This document shows positions 12,665 to 24,852 of a stretch of DNA of 64,000 nucleotides, in pieces. Origin of the DNA: Corbicula japonica. Taxonomy: Eukaryota; Mollusca; Bivalvia; Venerida; Cyrenidae. The stretch spans positions 496,001 through 560,000 of the forward strand of contig JAZAYU010000178.1 in NCBI GenBank assembly GCA_038501625.1, given 5' to 3'. Both the position numbers and the translations under genes were made by a program. Under the pieces are notes generated by a model that saw only the letters and a program-made list of their open reading frames with translations, did no database searches and was not told the DNA's origin. The stretch's first letter is position 1, and the number at the start of each line of letters is the position of its first letter.

Positions 12665-13195
12665 TCATCTGTCTAATAGTGACAGGGTGTACTGTTGTTA
12701 TCACCTTTTGTCCGGTGTCTGTTGACAATTGTTGTCCGCTCTCTAGCTGCTTAATTGTCATCCGATCTTCTTCAAACTTCGTCAGAATGTTTATCTAAAT
12801 GGAAGCTAGGTCGAATTAAAAACTGGATCATGTGACCTTGAAAACTATGTCACTAGGTCAAATAATAGAAAAAACATTGTCCGCAGTCTAGCAGTCTTAA
12901 TTTTGTTTCGATCTTTTTCAAGCTTGATCAGAATGTTTATCTCAATGATATCTAGGTCAGATTCGAAACTGGGTCATATGACCATGAAAACTATGTCACT
13001 AGGTCATGTTATAGAAAAACACTGTCCGCACTCTAGTGGTCTTAATTTTGGTTCGATCTTCTTCAAGCTTGGTCATAATGTTTATCTCAATGATATCTAG
13101 TTAATTTTCGAATCTGGGTCATGTGACCTTGAAAACTAGGTCACTAGGTCAAGTTATAATATGCTTGTCGGAACTCTAGTGGTCTTAATTTTGGT
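12665..13195. repeat. Tandem array with a period of about 145 bp
   Basis: The word cttaatt followed by a cgatctt-ttcaa segment recurs at about 12750, 12896, 13041 and 13183, a spacing of 142-146 bp. Each unit contains a variant of tcagaatgtttatctcaatg, ctgggtcatatgacc and aactatgtcactaggtca. These ggtca-rich satellites are common in bivalve DNA. It does not encode a protein; the 65-residue plus frame at 12903-13100 is a read of the repeat. Confidence 0.75.
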
Positions 13196-13214
13196 CTTAT
13201 ATTCACTTTCATTA

Positions 13215-13470
13215 CCGTGAGATCTTAGTTCCTTTCTTGCAATTGTTTTATTGCATTATGGGTTCCAGAGTTATGGCCCCTAGAAGTGTCAAAATTATCT
13301 ATTCAGACCTTGTCAGCACAATAGCAGCTTCATTTTATATTTGACTTTAATCAGACTTGTACAATAATTGAGTTACTATAAGATCTCGGTTCCTTTCTTG
13401 AACCGGCTAGATTCCATAATGGGTTCGACAGTTATGGCCCTTGAAAGAGCCAAAGAAAGCTATTTCTTTG
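13215..13470. repeat. Two direct repeats with the gttatggccc word
   Basis: gagatcttagttcctttctt...gggttccagagttatggcccc at about 13217-13282 recurs as aagatctcggttcctttctt...gggttcgacagttatggccc at about 13380-13440, about 160 bp apart. This extends the tandem region at 12665-13195 with a different unit. Confidence 0.55.
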
Positions 13471-14919
13471 ATGGATTGGGTTTGTTAGTAACTGCAAGTT
13501 TCAATGACTTCTTGAAAGTTTAGTTGGTCAAAGTTTGAAAAATGTTCTGTAGATGACACCCGAAAAATGTGCAGTAACCAGGAGTATAATAAGCTTACTT
13601 TTTTGAAGTACATGGGAATGAGGGGACCGGGATGCATAATTAAAAAGTCAACCTGAAGTCATTTGTCCGTAAAAAAAAGAGCGCCGACGACGGGCATATA
13701 AATTATATGAATACAAGGAAAGCTTTACCTGTCACCTTGCGATCTTATTGAAAAATAGGAATTTAAAGTATATAAAATAAAGTGTCCAGTCAGCACTTTT
13801 GTTCAAATCACGTGCGAGGGTGGAATCGCGCACTGCCGCTGGGTACCGCGAATGAAGCCACAAAATAGTTGTGCAAGCGTCCGTGAAGGTTGAGCGATTG
13901 TTATTTTTCGTAAAGGTATGTGGTCCGCGGTGTGGTTAAGGTGTGATTCGCTCCCAGGCGCCCCCACCACCCCCAACCTCCCCCATCCCCCAAAGTGTTG
14001 CCAGAAAACAAAGATGGGTTCTCCGTCTACTTACCAAAGTGATTTTGAAGGTGTGTAACATTGTTACCTTATCACAGTTGTGTAACGAAGGGTGTGGATA
14101 AATACAAATTTATGGAGAAGACAGGACGACAACTCCATGTTTTGAAATATAAATCAAGTAGTTAATGCGCAACGCGAAATCAAATGCATCAAGTGTAAAA
14201 TAGTTTTAAAGCTTCTTCTCTTATTTAATTTCAATAATAAAACTTCTTTTATAAAATAATTTACATTAATTATCTCTTTAAATATGTTCTTCAAAAGCTA
14301 TTGGTTTAAAATAACATAAATAGAACATTACAGTATTCTAATTAATATTACTTGTAATAGTAATAATCAAAGCGCTGAAAGCATTAAAAGACTTTCTGCG
14401 TTAGAAGAAACCCGTTGTCTGGCTATTTGCGAATTCGTACCTGTGAGTAGTTTGCTAAAGTGTGATAGTCTTGTTTTAATTATAGTTTACTGTAGCAGCT
14501 GATAGGTAGTTGCATCTCACCATCTTGTTGAAAAGGGAATGATAAATGTTGATAACTCATTTTCAAGTGAATTTGCATTGATCCTGGAGAATCAATTTTT
14601 CAGTTATCTCTGGCAACAGCAGACCAAAGTGTGAAAAGCTGACTAATGTACTTGGCTGATGATTGTTTTAAAATTATATTTGCGCTTTTACATTTTTACG
14701 TTATATGGCACATCCTGCTAATACTAGTGGAGGAAAATACCAGGTGCCGAATTTTATTACTCTAGCGGGCACCTGGGTACAATCACCGACATTCCAGAGA
14801 TTGTCGTGCTTGGCTGTTTCAAATGATATGTATTGAAAATCAAACATTGACAATTAAAATATCTAATTAGCTCTATGTATCGGAATAACAAAGTGTTTAA
14901 TTTGTTTGTTGGGATTGGA
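13471..14919. other. Intergenic DNA without a recognisable gene
   Basis: Nothing coding is supported. A C-rich low-complexity patch lies at about 13959-13993. The rest is AT-rich. Confidence 0.4.
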
Positions 14920-15040
14920 GCCCTGGTCCCAAGGTTATAAAACTGAGAATGGAAACCATTCTCAAGCATCTGATAGGCTGAAATGGCGACTGAGATTTGA
15001 GACTGGTTTCAAATATTAGTTTTATAATCTTCAGCCCTGG
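14920..15040. repeat. Palindromic hairpin repeat, copy 1
   Basis: The segment begins ccctggtcccaaggttataa, runs through aactgagaatggaaaccatt and ctcaagcatctgataggctg, and ends with tgagatttgagactggtttc, ttttataatct and cagccctgg. The two halves are inverted copies of each other, so a single strand could fold into a hairpin. Related copies lie at 32379-32488 and 33800-33950, with a half copy at 18722-18775. Confidence 0.7.
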
Positions 15041-15666
15041 TTTAAATACCCACTTACAGGCTTTTCTAAGTAGCACAATTTGTGACCGCTTTCTTTGTAA
15101 CCGGCTATGTGCTCAATTTCGTTCAATCAAACAAACTTTTCTTTTCTTTTTTTGTTTATTTCGGTTGTAATGTTATGAAAATGTTTTGCATCGTTTGTAG
15201 AAAAAATAGTTTTTCATCTGCACCACTTATTGGGCGTATCTACTATACGCAGTATCGTCACGAGGTGGCAGAGGTGTTGTTCTATGTTAGATTGAGAAAT
15301 CTTCAAAACTAAACCATATCATACTATAAAATGCTTAACATTCTAAAAAAAATTGTGCTTGCAACGTATTCGTAAATTTTCGATCTTTGGTCATCACATA
15401 ACCTCGCATATTTGGACACGCCTACGGGCGGTCTAAACCAAGTTTAAGTAATTAGGCCTAAGTATTGACAAGTCTTATTTTATCAGTCACGGATCATGAA
15501 TCAAGCTACGTTCAGTGTTCTCTACAGTAGGCATACTGTACTGCATTCACTAAGTTGTAAAATCTATCAAAATCAATAAACTTTACGACCATGTATTTGA
15601 TAATTCTACCAGATGCAAAGTATCACAAGTGAAACACCATAGCACAAGCGACATCATAGTCAAACG

Positions 15667-18600
15667 ATGGAGATGTCGGAAAACATTGCAGTGCTTCTTG
15701 CATTGGCGACAGGTTCAGCGCTCAAGTATGCTGCACTCAGTTGGGTCGGCGTGAAACGACGGGAGTTGGTCGGGAGAGTGTCAAAGGTGTATGTGTATCC
15801 TTTGAAGTCGGGACGGGAGCTACCGGGAGATCTGACAGAAATAACGATATCAAAATATGGGATTTACACGGAGGGTATAGGAGACAGGTTTGTGAACAAG
15901 ATTTTTCTTCATCTAGTTGAAAAATAAGACAGATGCATAACAAAATAATTGACTGATTTATAAATGTATTCGAAATTCGAATCCCGAAAGACGGACAATA
16001 AAATACCGTGATCATAAGTGATCAGTGGTAAGCTGTAGGTATTGAGGTATTGTCCTAAATATTGACCCTACAGTAAAGAACGTGCAACGCGGATAGCGAA
16101 TACACGGAGGAGGTTGTTTTTATTGTGTATATAGCGCTTTAAATATTTCAATTGTGATAAGATAAAATTTGAGTGAACATTCTTACTTTTTATTGCTGTG
16201 ATTTAGTTGAAGCCATCGAACTTGGGTCAATATGAATGATATGTAGCACAATACTAATTCACTACCCGGGCAGAACATTTGTTCCTTAGCGGTTGCCCAT
16301 GTTATTCTTTTGTAACCATTGATAATATGTTTTTGAAAAATAGATGTCGTATCTTATGGCATCAAATAGAAATGTCGGGTTCTTACAAAAGCCATATTAC
16401 CATGAGTAGATATCTCCGCTTAATTATTGTTCAGACCATTGTTGAAACTGAAGTAAAACAAACTCTCGGTTCTTACATCCATATAAAACTCATTTGCGTA
16501 TATATTAAATAAATATTAATTACTGAAATGTTTTGCCGAGATAAAAGCCGATGAAACTTAAAGTGTTTCGTCAGGAATAAAATTCAGTTTGACATGTAAA
16601 ACATCAGTTTCGACAAATCACATTTCTAGTTGTTGAACGGTGTGTATACGTAATACCCCCTCAGGCACTGGTTGGTCACTAAGAGTGGAGATATGTGGAC
16701 GATGAAACAGAATGCCCGACTAACACTGATCCGGACGAGCCGAGAACACAACGCCCTCAGGCTGGACAGTGACGGTATGGAGCCCTTACGTCTCCCTTTG
16801 AATCCGGTGCTCGAACCAGAAAATATTGTTACAGTAACGTAAGTACAAATACTAGTTACCATTTTTCATTTAATATTGTATATAAACTCAGACAAATTGC
16901 CATCCTTTCCGCCCACTAGGAGAACACAATTTTGCCATACTTCCATAATGTTATCTTATTTTTCAAAGCCAAGATTGATAGGAAATAAAGTAACTACACA
17001 TAGTTTTGTTGCTAGGGCGCAAGCAATTGCTCACACCTACTCTCCAGTACATGAGCACAGGTATAATTGTTATATATTAAATGTGTGATTAAATACTCTC
17101 GACGAATAAACGATAAATAAAGGGTACACCGAAGTGTAGCCAATGAAGGTGTAATTGTAAAATTTTGATGCTTTAATAATTTTTATTCTTAGACCTTTTA
17201 TGTACATCGTAAAAGATAGCGAATAAACGGTAATTTACATGTTTATCTGTGCACCGCATTTTATTCGACGGACGTGTGAAATTGAGACGAAGAATGTACC
17301 TGTATGGAAATGCAGGTGCGATGAGGTTTTAAATGGCATTGATAGATGTCAAATCAAAGTATTAGGTCGACTACGATATAACTGTTTATTTTGTTTGTAG
17401 GCGTTTCATATCTTCCGGTAATGTACATGTTTTATCATTGCACCGTTATGGGGCCGTCACACTATGACGTTCTGGCCAGCGTTCTACGACGTTTGATGAA
17501 ACGTTGATAGTCGTCCATGGCCGCTGGGATATCGCCAGAAGTGCGTTTTTTGAACGCTATTGAACGTCGGTGAACGTCAATGATCGCCGGGAATCGGCGG
17601 AGAACGCTGGTCCGGAAAAAATTTTGAACATGCACAAAAGTTTTCTCTGAGACGAGCGTTCTTCAACGTTTAATTGTAAACGCTGAAGAACGTTTAAGAA
17701 CGTTGGTCGAACGTTTTATTAATGTTTGCCGAGCGTTGCACGCGTTCGGCTATCGTTAGTCGTGACTCAAGCGTCACTTGATTGTTTGCTTTGCTGTGAA
17801 CGACTCACTGGCGACCTGTCAACGACCGCTAAACGGTCCCCTAGCGAACGCAGCGTGTGACTAAAGTGAAACGAACGTCTTTTTGACGTCCATTAAGCGT
17901 CATTCGAGCGTTATCCGAACGTCCATGCCTCAGCACGCTCGTCTAACGTTGACAAATCGTTCTTCGCGCGCCAGTGGCCCGTGAGAACATGCTAATGATT
18001 TTAGGGTTTTCTTACTTGGTCGCTGTTAGACGCTTTTAGTGCGTTAGAAACACGCTAGTGGTGCGTTAGACAAAACGTTAATAACACGCCAGATGTGTCA
18101 TCCTCATTCTAGAACGCTCAAAAATTGAACGATTGAAACGTTCAGAGAACGTTGACCAGAACGTCATAGTGTGACGGCCCCTTTAATTAACGAGCGTTCA
18201 CAATTTACACAGTCCGCCGTTTTAATATATACGTTCGAAGTAAAAATACGAATAAGTTTGTTTTTAAGTACACCTTTTCAAATCTACATTGAATAAAACG
18301 ACGAATTATTAATATACGTTTTAGAGTGAAACTGACCCCTTTGCCGGCGTTAGACTGTGGAGATAAGGCAGCGGCCTGGGTGTGTAAGGTCTTACAGCAA
18401 GATGGACTACGTCTCAATCACTCGGCCCCTTCGCTTGCCAAACGTTTGTCTTGCAAGGTTCACAAAGACTGGATGACACAGATTGGACCAAAGGACGAGG
18501 TAAGACACAAAATCCCAAATTTGTGACCAAATGGTTGAAAGCTGATACTGTACTGAATTTTAAGACACAATAGATTCTTGAAATGTGTAAGCTCTGAAAG

Positions 18601-21600
18601 AAGCATTTTCCTCGCTTTTTGAATTAAACGCAAGTCTACATCATGTTTTCTGCATTATTATGAGTACAGTAGCTGTAATTTGCATTAGAGCATACAACTA
18701 AAATTGAAGCTCAGTCGGGTGCTTTGGATTTGACACTGGTCTCCAATCTCAGTTTTGTAAGATTGTCTCCATTATGAGACCTATCGTTTACATATATATT
18801 TGATATTATGCTTGTCGTTGTTTTTCGATCATTTAAAGTAAACTGAAGACGACAAAGTTCAAACTAATTTTAAATAAGGGAGATATCAGATGCATAGACC
18901 GCAAGTAAACAAAAACCATTAATGTTTCAGATTGCATTTCAAGATTTTTGTCATTGCATGATAATGTCCGAGTCGTCCATGGAGGATCTGAACAAGAGAC
19001 TGAACAAACCACTTACCTGCATACCTTTCCGGCCTAACGTAATGGTAGAGGGATCTCGTCCATTTGATGAGGTAAGCATAATATTTACAGTGCTGTAGTG
19101 TAATGGCAACAAACAGTTTCATGTATTTCTTCCAATAAATATTTGAATCTTGAATCTTAAAATTGTGTATTTTGAGTTTAGAAAATAGAAGATTCATAAA
19201 CTGTTGACTTCTGTCTATGTAAAACTCAACGTCACAAACGGATTATAAGGTCTTGTTGATGAGATAGGACTGTTAAACCTATCTGTAAAATAGTTAGTAC
19301 CTCATTGACGTGTATACCTCGCATCCGGTGGATCATGTCGGCTTAGTGAGGAGAAACAATTAAATGTGTATGGTATAAGATAACATTTCATTAAAATGAT
19401 CTTAGGACAGACGGCTTACCTGTTTACCCTTCTCTAACTCTTTGCAGTTGACAAACTGGTTTCAAACTGAAAGAAACGGTGTGATCTTTAGTCATCAAAC
19501 TTGTAGATTGCCTGCGGCAATTAGAAGACCCTTTTTTGATTTTTGGGTCATATGGTCGAAGGTTGTGTCACATTGACTGTTTATTTTAATATTGATTTCC
19601 GATCAGTAACTAAGAACGATGTGAACTAAATTCACAAATCTTGGTATCTAAATTGCTTGTGTTTAGCAATACAATACAATACAATACAATTTATTTCTCT
19701 CAGATCATGGTACATGATAGCATGAGGTACAACAAAATATTCAAAGCAAAAACGAGACAACAATGAAACATAACTGATCAATTGATGATTTAGAGAATGT
19801 ACGTAATAAAGTAGCTATCTTGTTATTTGAAGAAGGATGACAGTAAAAAAAAAAGAACAAAAAAGAAACGTATCAAAGAGAGAGTACCCTAAGAGGAAAG
19901 AATATAGTACACTAGATTTTACCTGGCATTAAGTATTATTTCTTTAACAAACAAGCACAGTTTCTGATATTCATTTGTGTCTACATTGTTTATATTCATT
20001 AAAAAACTAAATGTATGTATGTTTGGTCTTGAACTAAACCTTGTATTGATGTACCGTTTTCTACTATTACTGAAAAATGAACATTCAAATATATAGTGGA
20101 ATTCGTCACCTATAGATCTATGACAAAGATTACATACTCTTAGATGAAGGGCTGTGTTGTTCCAGCTTCCTGTTTCGACGGGTAATCTGTTGTTTCTTGT
20201 TCTAAATTTTATCATATATTTGAGCTGCGTTGAATTTGTATATATCAAATATTTTTCGAATTTAAATTCTGTTTTAAATAATTTATAATTTCTGCATTTA
20301 CCTGATTGTTCAAGATCGGAATACCATTCATTGAGAAATAAATCAGAAAGCTTTTGTTTTACTGTTTCCGTTAGCCATTTAGAATTGGGATTAATTATTG
20401 GTAACCCATACATTATTTAAACCACATTTAATTAAAATGTTTTGGACATTTTTTAACCAACTGAATCTTGATCTTGGTAGATTTGGGGTATGTAATAAAT
20501 TGCTAAGAACACATTTATATATAGAGCTAGCAAGTTTGTCGTTTTCCGGTAATGATAATTTTGACCAGTAAGAAATAATTCTTGTTTCTATATCAATATG
20601 GAGGGGTTTGACTCCTGTTTCGCCGTATACAATACATGTAGCGGTGGTAGATTTAAGTCCTAGCAAATATTTTAAGAATTTCAATTGAACTCTTTCTAAG
20701 ATACTATTGTTTCCGTAACCCCATACTTCGCAACCGTACAATAATATTGGTTTAACAGTTTTATTAAAAAGTTCTATTTGGAGATCGATTGGTAGTGACA
20801 TAGTTTTTGATTTACGTAGAAGGGCGTACATTGCTTTAGTTGCTTGATTTGCTATGTGTTTTTTTGCATTGCTAAAGGAACCGTTTCTGTTAAACATTAT
20901 ACCGAGATATTTATATTCATTTACTATTTCGAGAGTCTGGTTTTTGAATTTAAAATCATAATGGATATTTCGTGCTCGAGAGAACACCATAATTTTGGTT
21001 TTGGACGTATTTAAGGTAAGTTTCCAAAAATCACAAAATTGTTCATAGACATTTAATGCGGATTGTAGGTCACTTGCCGAGTCTGCTAGTATTACTGTAT
21101 CATCGGCGTATAAGAGAATAAATAATTTCATAAATCTAATTATATCGTTGTCAAACTCATGAGTGGAGCACGTTATGCCATTAACGGTACCTGAAGTGTT
21201 GAAAAATTCATGCAAGTCATTTAAGTAGAGAGAAAAAAGTAAAGGTGAGAGATTTTCACCTTGGCGTACTCCTATTGAGCAATTAAAAAATTCTGATTTT
21301 ACACCATTAACATTAATACACGATTTTGCGTTTTCGTAAATATTTTTAACTACATTCAAAAATTTACCGTTTATATCGTTTGAATAGAGTTTGTGCCATA
21401 ATCCAGCCCTCCAAACAGTATCGAATGCACTTTTTAGATCGACATACGCACAGAAAAGGGTTTTCTTTCGGTTTCTTAAAAGATCTATAAGAGAGTGCAA
21501 AACAAAAATATTGTCAACTGTCGAAAATCCTTTTCTAAAGCCTGCTTGATATTCATTTATCAAATCACGATCGATTGTGTAATTCTGTAGTCTTGAATTT

Positions 21601-23786
21601 AGTATTAGATGACCTCCATTGGTTTTGGGGTCAGTAGGTCAAAGATCTATAACAGTGACTTAATTAAAAGTTCGTTTTTGGTCAAAAATTGAAGAGCGGT
21701 AACCTAAAGCCATCAAACTTATTACATAGATTTATATGGACAGAAGATAATTGCTATTGATTTTCGGGTCAATAGGTCAAATGCCAAGGTTACATTGACC
21801 TTTAATTTAAAATTGGTCTACGATCAATAACTGAAATATGGCTTGACCTGCAGTTACCAAACTTGGCACAGGCATTGGTCTTGGAGAGAAGATGACCTCT
21901 GTCGTTTATGGGGTTATTTGCTAAAAGGTCAAGTTCACGTTAATATTTAATTCTAAATTCGTTTTTGGTCAATAACGGAAGAACGATATGACCTACAGTT
22001 TACATCAACACAATTCGGAATATAATATAATAATTATATAGATTGCTTTTGGTAATTAGCTGACCCCTGTTGTTTTGTGAGACTGACGAGACATAGTCGT
22101 GTGATGTTAAATAATTTAGTGTTCTTGCATGAACAGATTTGCTTTCATCAAGCAGAAGTAGGGAAGTTTTTTTAGGGTTGGTCCAAATTTGCATATCATG
22201 AGCGTGTCTGCCCCCACTATCGCTTGTCTCTTCATATTAAATATAAAAGTCCAAGAATTATTTATACATTAACATTTCCTTGATAGGCTGCACGGTTTCA
22301 TATTTCATACACCAAACTTGCTTATCTCAATATTTTATTATGATAATATGCTTCAAATGAACATTTTGAATATTTCTGTCTATAGTAACTTTTACTGTAA
22401 GCAAGGGAAACTGTAGTTCGACATGATCTTATATGTAGTTTCTTAATCCAATATTTATTCAGGATGGTTGGCAAGAAGTTTACTTTGGTGACACTACACA
22501 AGTGAGATATGTCGACAAATGCACCAGGTATTGTATTGAGTTAATTGAATGATTTGATACCGACAGTTTCCTTAGATACTACGGTATAATTTCGAGGCCG
22601 TATGATTAGGAGACTCCTTATTCTCAGTATTGTGCCTTCTTGTTTACAAATAACTGGATCAATATCAAATTACCATTTTATTATCTATTTTGTTCAGTAA
22701 TAAGCATTTCATTGATGTGAAAACAAATACTCTGTGACTACTGCAAATTAAGACAAGTCAGAATATTTTAAGCAGCAGTTTTCTGTTCTTTAAAATAGTC
22801 ATTCAATTTGAAAGAATTACTGAAAGAAATCAACGATGGCTAGTGTTATTCACGTTCTAATTGTTATTAAGTTTGCTTTATGCACTAACTAACCTGCTTT
22901 AAATAATATTGTACCAGAAAGTTTCTAATTTGAACACTTACATGGCAGACTTCACGAATGTTTTGGAAAGATATCCTATTGTGTTTTGCCAGGTGCCTTA
23001 TCACAACAATAGATCCAGAAACAGGGATCAAGGACAAAGAAGATCAGCCTTTAAAAGAACTCAAAAAGTAAGTATATATAACTATTTTATAGATTCAACA
23101 TACCGGTCTGTCAACATACCTAGAGTTCATTGCCTAGTTAAGATCTGGTTAAAGACTAAACCATGAAAGAAAAAACACCAATTTATTGGCAAAAAATGAG
23201 TTTGTTTCTCAAAACATATCACTTACAAACACAGAATTTCTTACATTCCTAACGATTCCGATGAGTACATATGCGAATGAGTTTGTTTTCATTTAGTACA
23301 TTTAATTTTCACCCTTATGGTTTTTATTTACAGCCTAAACTGTATGGTAAATGGCAATTAAATGGAAATCAACCAAAAATGATATGAAATTCTCTATGAA
23401 TATGATATGAAACAGTGTGTTTCAGTATTGAACAATATTTATGATGGCTACTATACTCTATTCCAAAAGAAAGTGTGCACTTTGTTTACGTGATTTTCAT
23501 TAACTGTTTTTCTTAATGCCTAAATATGTTGTTTTAATATTGAGATTAGATCATTTAAATTACCAAAATAATTAGTCATTAAGAAAAGCAGTTAATAAAA
23601 AAAACACCGAAAACAAAGTGAACACTTTCTTTTGGAATAGAGTTTATTTTAGATACCGTATGTTTTTGATACAGGTTTCGATGCATGGAGCCTTACGGTC
23701 CCAAGCCCTGCATGGGTATACACACTGTCGTAGTTAAAGAAGGACCAATCAGGGTCGGTGACCCAGTGTATGTCATCCGAAAATAA
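15667..23786 (+). CDS. Mitochondrial amidoxime-reducing component-like MOSC protein (7 exons, 320 aa)
   Basis: Exons 15667-15887, 16665-16838, 18325-18499, 18931-19071, 22463-22527, 22993-23067 and 23675-23786 have GT-AG borders and join in frame to 963 nt. mARC enzymes are molybdenum-cofactor proteins of the mitochondrial outer membrane that reduce N-hydroxylated substrates using electrons from cytochrome b5 and its reductase. Seen here: a hydrophobic N-terminal segment (residues 7-27) followed by basic residues, fitting a signal anchor; VSKVYVYPLKSGRE (38-51), the start of the MOSC N-terminal barrel; GDRHWLVTK across the exon 1/2 join; DCGDKAAAWV in exon 3; FRPNVMVEGSRPFDE in exon 4; KCTRCLITTIDPETG from residue 256, with Cys257 and Cys260, one of which should be the Mo ligand by family analogy; and GDPVYVIRK at the C terminus. 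The length is close to vertebrate mARC proteins (about 335). No truncation is visible. The first ATG of the exon 1 frame is used. Confidence 0.93.
17450..18181. repeat. 732-bp element with perfect 26-bp terminal inverted repeats, mARC intron 2
   Basis: The first 26 bases (ggggccgtcacactatgacg plus ttctgg) are the exact inverse of the last 26. The interior is much GC-richer than the intron around it and packed with variants of gaacgtt, aacgct and gcgttc on both strands, without an open frame. No clear target-site duplication separates from the flanks (left gttat, right tttaa). It is a non-autonomous DNA element; the element at 6537-7455 looks like a decayed relative. Its CpG- and ACGT-rich interior stands out sharply. 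Confidence 0.8.
18722..18775. repeat. Half copy of the palindromic hairpin repeat, mARC intron 3
   Basis: ggatttgacactggtctcca, then atctcagttttgtaagattg, matches the right half of the hairpin family at 14920, 32379 and 33800 (gagactggtttc, gctcagttttataacc). The left half is missing. Confidence 0.45.
19420..19660. repeat. Left flank of a ggtca-type repeat block, mARC intron 4
   Basis: attttgggtcatatggtcg, then aaggttgtgtcacattgact, then ttgatttccgatcagtaact resembles the units at 21605-22000 (for example tttggggtcagtaggtcaaa, ttacattgacctttaattta, ggtctacgatcaataactga). The LINE at 19667-21604 sits between the two blocks and appears to have inserted into this array. Confidence 0.55.
19919..20413 (-). 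pseudogene. LINE C-terminal region in a shifted frame
   Basis: The 164-residue frame overlaps the end of the RT frame by 23 nt but lies in another phase. This is best explained by a frameshift in what was one protein. It contains MIKFRTRNNRLPVETGSW and the cysteine/histidine knuckle CNLCHRSIGDEFHYIFEC, which is the usual C-terminal signature of LINE polymerases (the region that reads ...C-x2-C...H...C). It has no independent function. Confidence 0.75.
20391..21563 (-). pseudogene. LINE reverse transcriptase, N-terminally truncated
   Basis: The frame begins INEYQAGFRKGFSTVDNIF and continues with DLKSAFDTVWRAGLW, GVRQGENLSPLLFSLYLNDL, LFILLYADDTVILADSAS, FWKLTLNTSKTKIMVFSR and VNEYKYLGIMFN, the successive RT fingers, palm and post-palm motifs of LINEs, with YADD intact. 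Upstream translation (NSRLQNYTIDRDL) stays open for only a few codons before the element ends, so the endonuclease is missing. The reading frame stops at 20391 and the protein continues in a different frame at 20413. Confidence 0.85.
21605..22010. repeat. Right flank of the ggtca-type repeat block, mARC intron 4
   Basis: Units beginning near 21615, 21745 and 21890 share words such as ttttggggtcagtaggtca, gatttttc/tgggtcaataggtca and ggggttatttgctaaaaggtca, each followed by a tgacctt/aatttaa segment and a ggtcaataactga-like segment. The unit is about 125-145 bp. It continues the block cut by the LINE. Confidence 0.55.
23456..23642. repeat. 187-bp MITE-like element in mARC intron 6
   Basis: The left end ctctattccaaaagaaagtg is repeated inverted at the right end (cactttcttttggaatagag). 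The arms pair imperfectly for about 65 bp (left ttaactgtttttcttaatgc, right cattaagaaaagcagttaa). It is an AT-rich, non-coding foldback element lying 32 bp before exon 7. Confidence 0.75.
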
Positions 23787-23994
23787 AAGGAATCAATCCG
23801 TAGACGATAAAGAACCAATTTAGCAATATTTGTATGTTTATAAATATATAAGAGGAGTCTCTGTTAGTCTCAGGGTTATTTCTCTAGCTTTGTTATCAGT
23901 TTTATCAGTTGCATATGTTATCAATTTATTAATTCTGTTATCTCTCATTTTTGTTAGACTGACATTCAGTACATTGTAATACATTCGCCATTGA

Positions 23995-24000
23995 AATAAA
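23995..24000 (+). promoter_or_regulatory. Candidate polyadenylation signal of the mARC gene
   Basis: An AATAAA hexamer lies 209 bp after the stop codon at 23786. A second AATAAA occurs at 24201-24206, so either could be used. Confidence 0.5.
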
Positions 24001-24689
24001 CCAATTTGTTATTTAATGATCTCACTACAGATGTCTGCTTACATTTAATTTGAAGTCATATTCTGTTTTTTATAAAAACATAATATTCTGATATTCTATG
24101 TATAGTACTGTATAAATCGTTTGTTATCTTACTATCGATAGTAGAATTGCATGTTTGAATTGGCTTTGTAGAAAGTCCATTTTAACCGGTTCACTGACAA
24201 AATAAAGTTAAAAAAACACTACTGTTTTATATATGACTGCTGTTTAAAACATTAAAAGTATTCAGAGATGATTTCGGGAGTTCAAACATTTCTCCGGTTG
24301 GCAGTATCTTATCTCACCCGCTGAGTTGTGTATTTTATATAATACATAGTTTGATATTGAACCACAGGTGTCCGTATCATTGTTGAAAAATAAAATTCCG
24401 ATAAAGAAAAAAAATGTTTTTGTTTTTTTATTAATATAAATAAAGGTTCCCATGTAGCGGGTGCCATAAACTGATAGTGACCTTAAAGAACTGACATATT
24501 TTGTCATTTATACAAACAAATCTAGCTTAAACAATATAGCAATAGATGAGGTTTACATTATGCTAACATGTCGCGAAAACCGATTGGAATTTCCCTAGAC
24601 CGATTTTTTGCTAGAGCTTTTCATTTCGGCTCAAACATTTCCAAACGCTTTAGTCGACATCGATTAGGTGATCGCAAGAAAACCATTTT

Positions 24690-24852
24690 GGTTACAAGAT
24701 ACAAGATACAAGAAACTTTATTTAGAGTCGGTTTGATATACAAATAATATTACAAATAATAGGGCATTACGTAGTGTCTTTCTGCTTCTATGAAATATTC
24801 ACACGGCTCATACACAAAATACATATTTTTCAATAATTATCTACCATTTAAT
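24690..24852. repeat. Possible LINE 3' tail
   Basis: Short direct repeats (gatacaa units in acaagatacaagatacaaga) followed by aactttatttagagtcggtt look like the simple-repeat tail and 3' end of a minus-oriented LINE, comparable to the (acaat)n tail at 19667. No coding part is attached. Confidence 0.4.

Larger units (their letters stand above)
19667..21604 (-). mobile_element. 5'-truncated non-LTR retrotransposon in mARC intron 4
   Basis: The element lies antisense to the mARC gene. Its 3' end is the (acaat)n run at about 19667-19692 on the plus strand, a simple-repeat tail typical of several LINE clades. It encodes a reverse transcriptase (frame 20391-21563) and, one frame over, the C-terminal region (19919-20413). 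The 5' end stops near 21604, before the endonuclease and the start of the RT, so it is truncated. It sits inside a ggtca-type repeat array. A CR1/jockey-like clade is suspected from the motifs but not established. Confidence 0.85.

Noticed and set aside
12665..13470. CRISPR-like spaced repeats
   Set aside because: The units are about 145 bp of diverged tandem satellite with no conserved short repeat and unique spacer pattern, in a eukaryotic setting.
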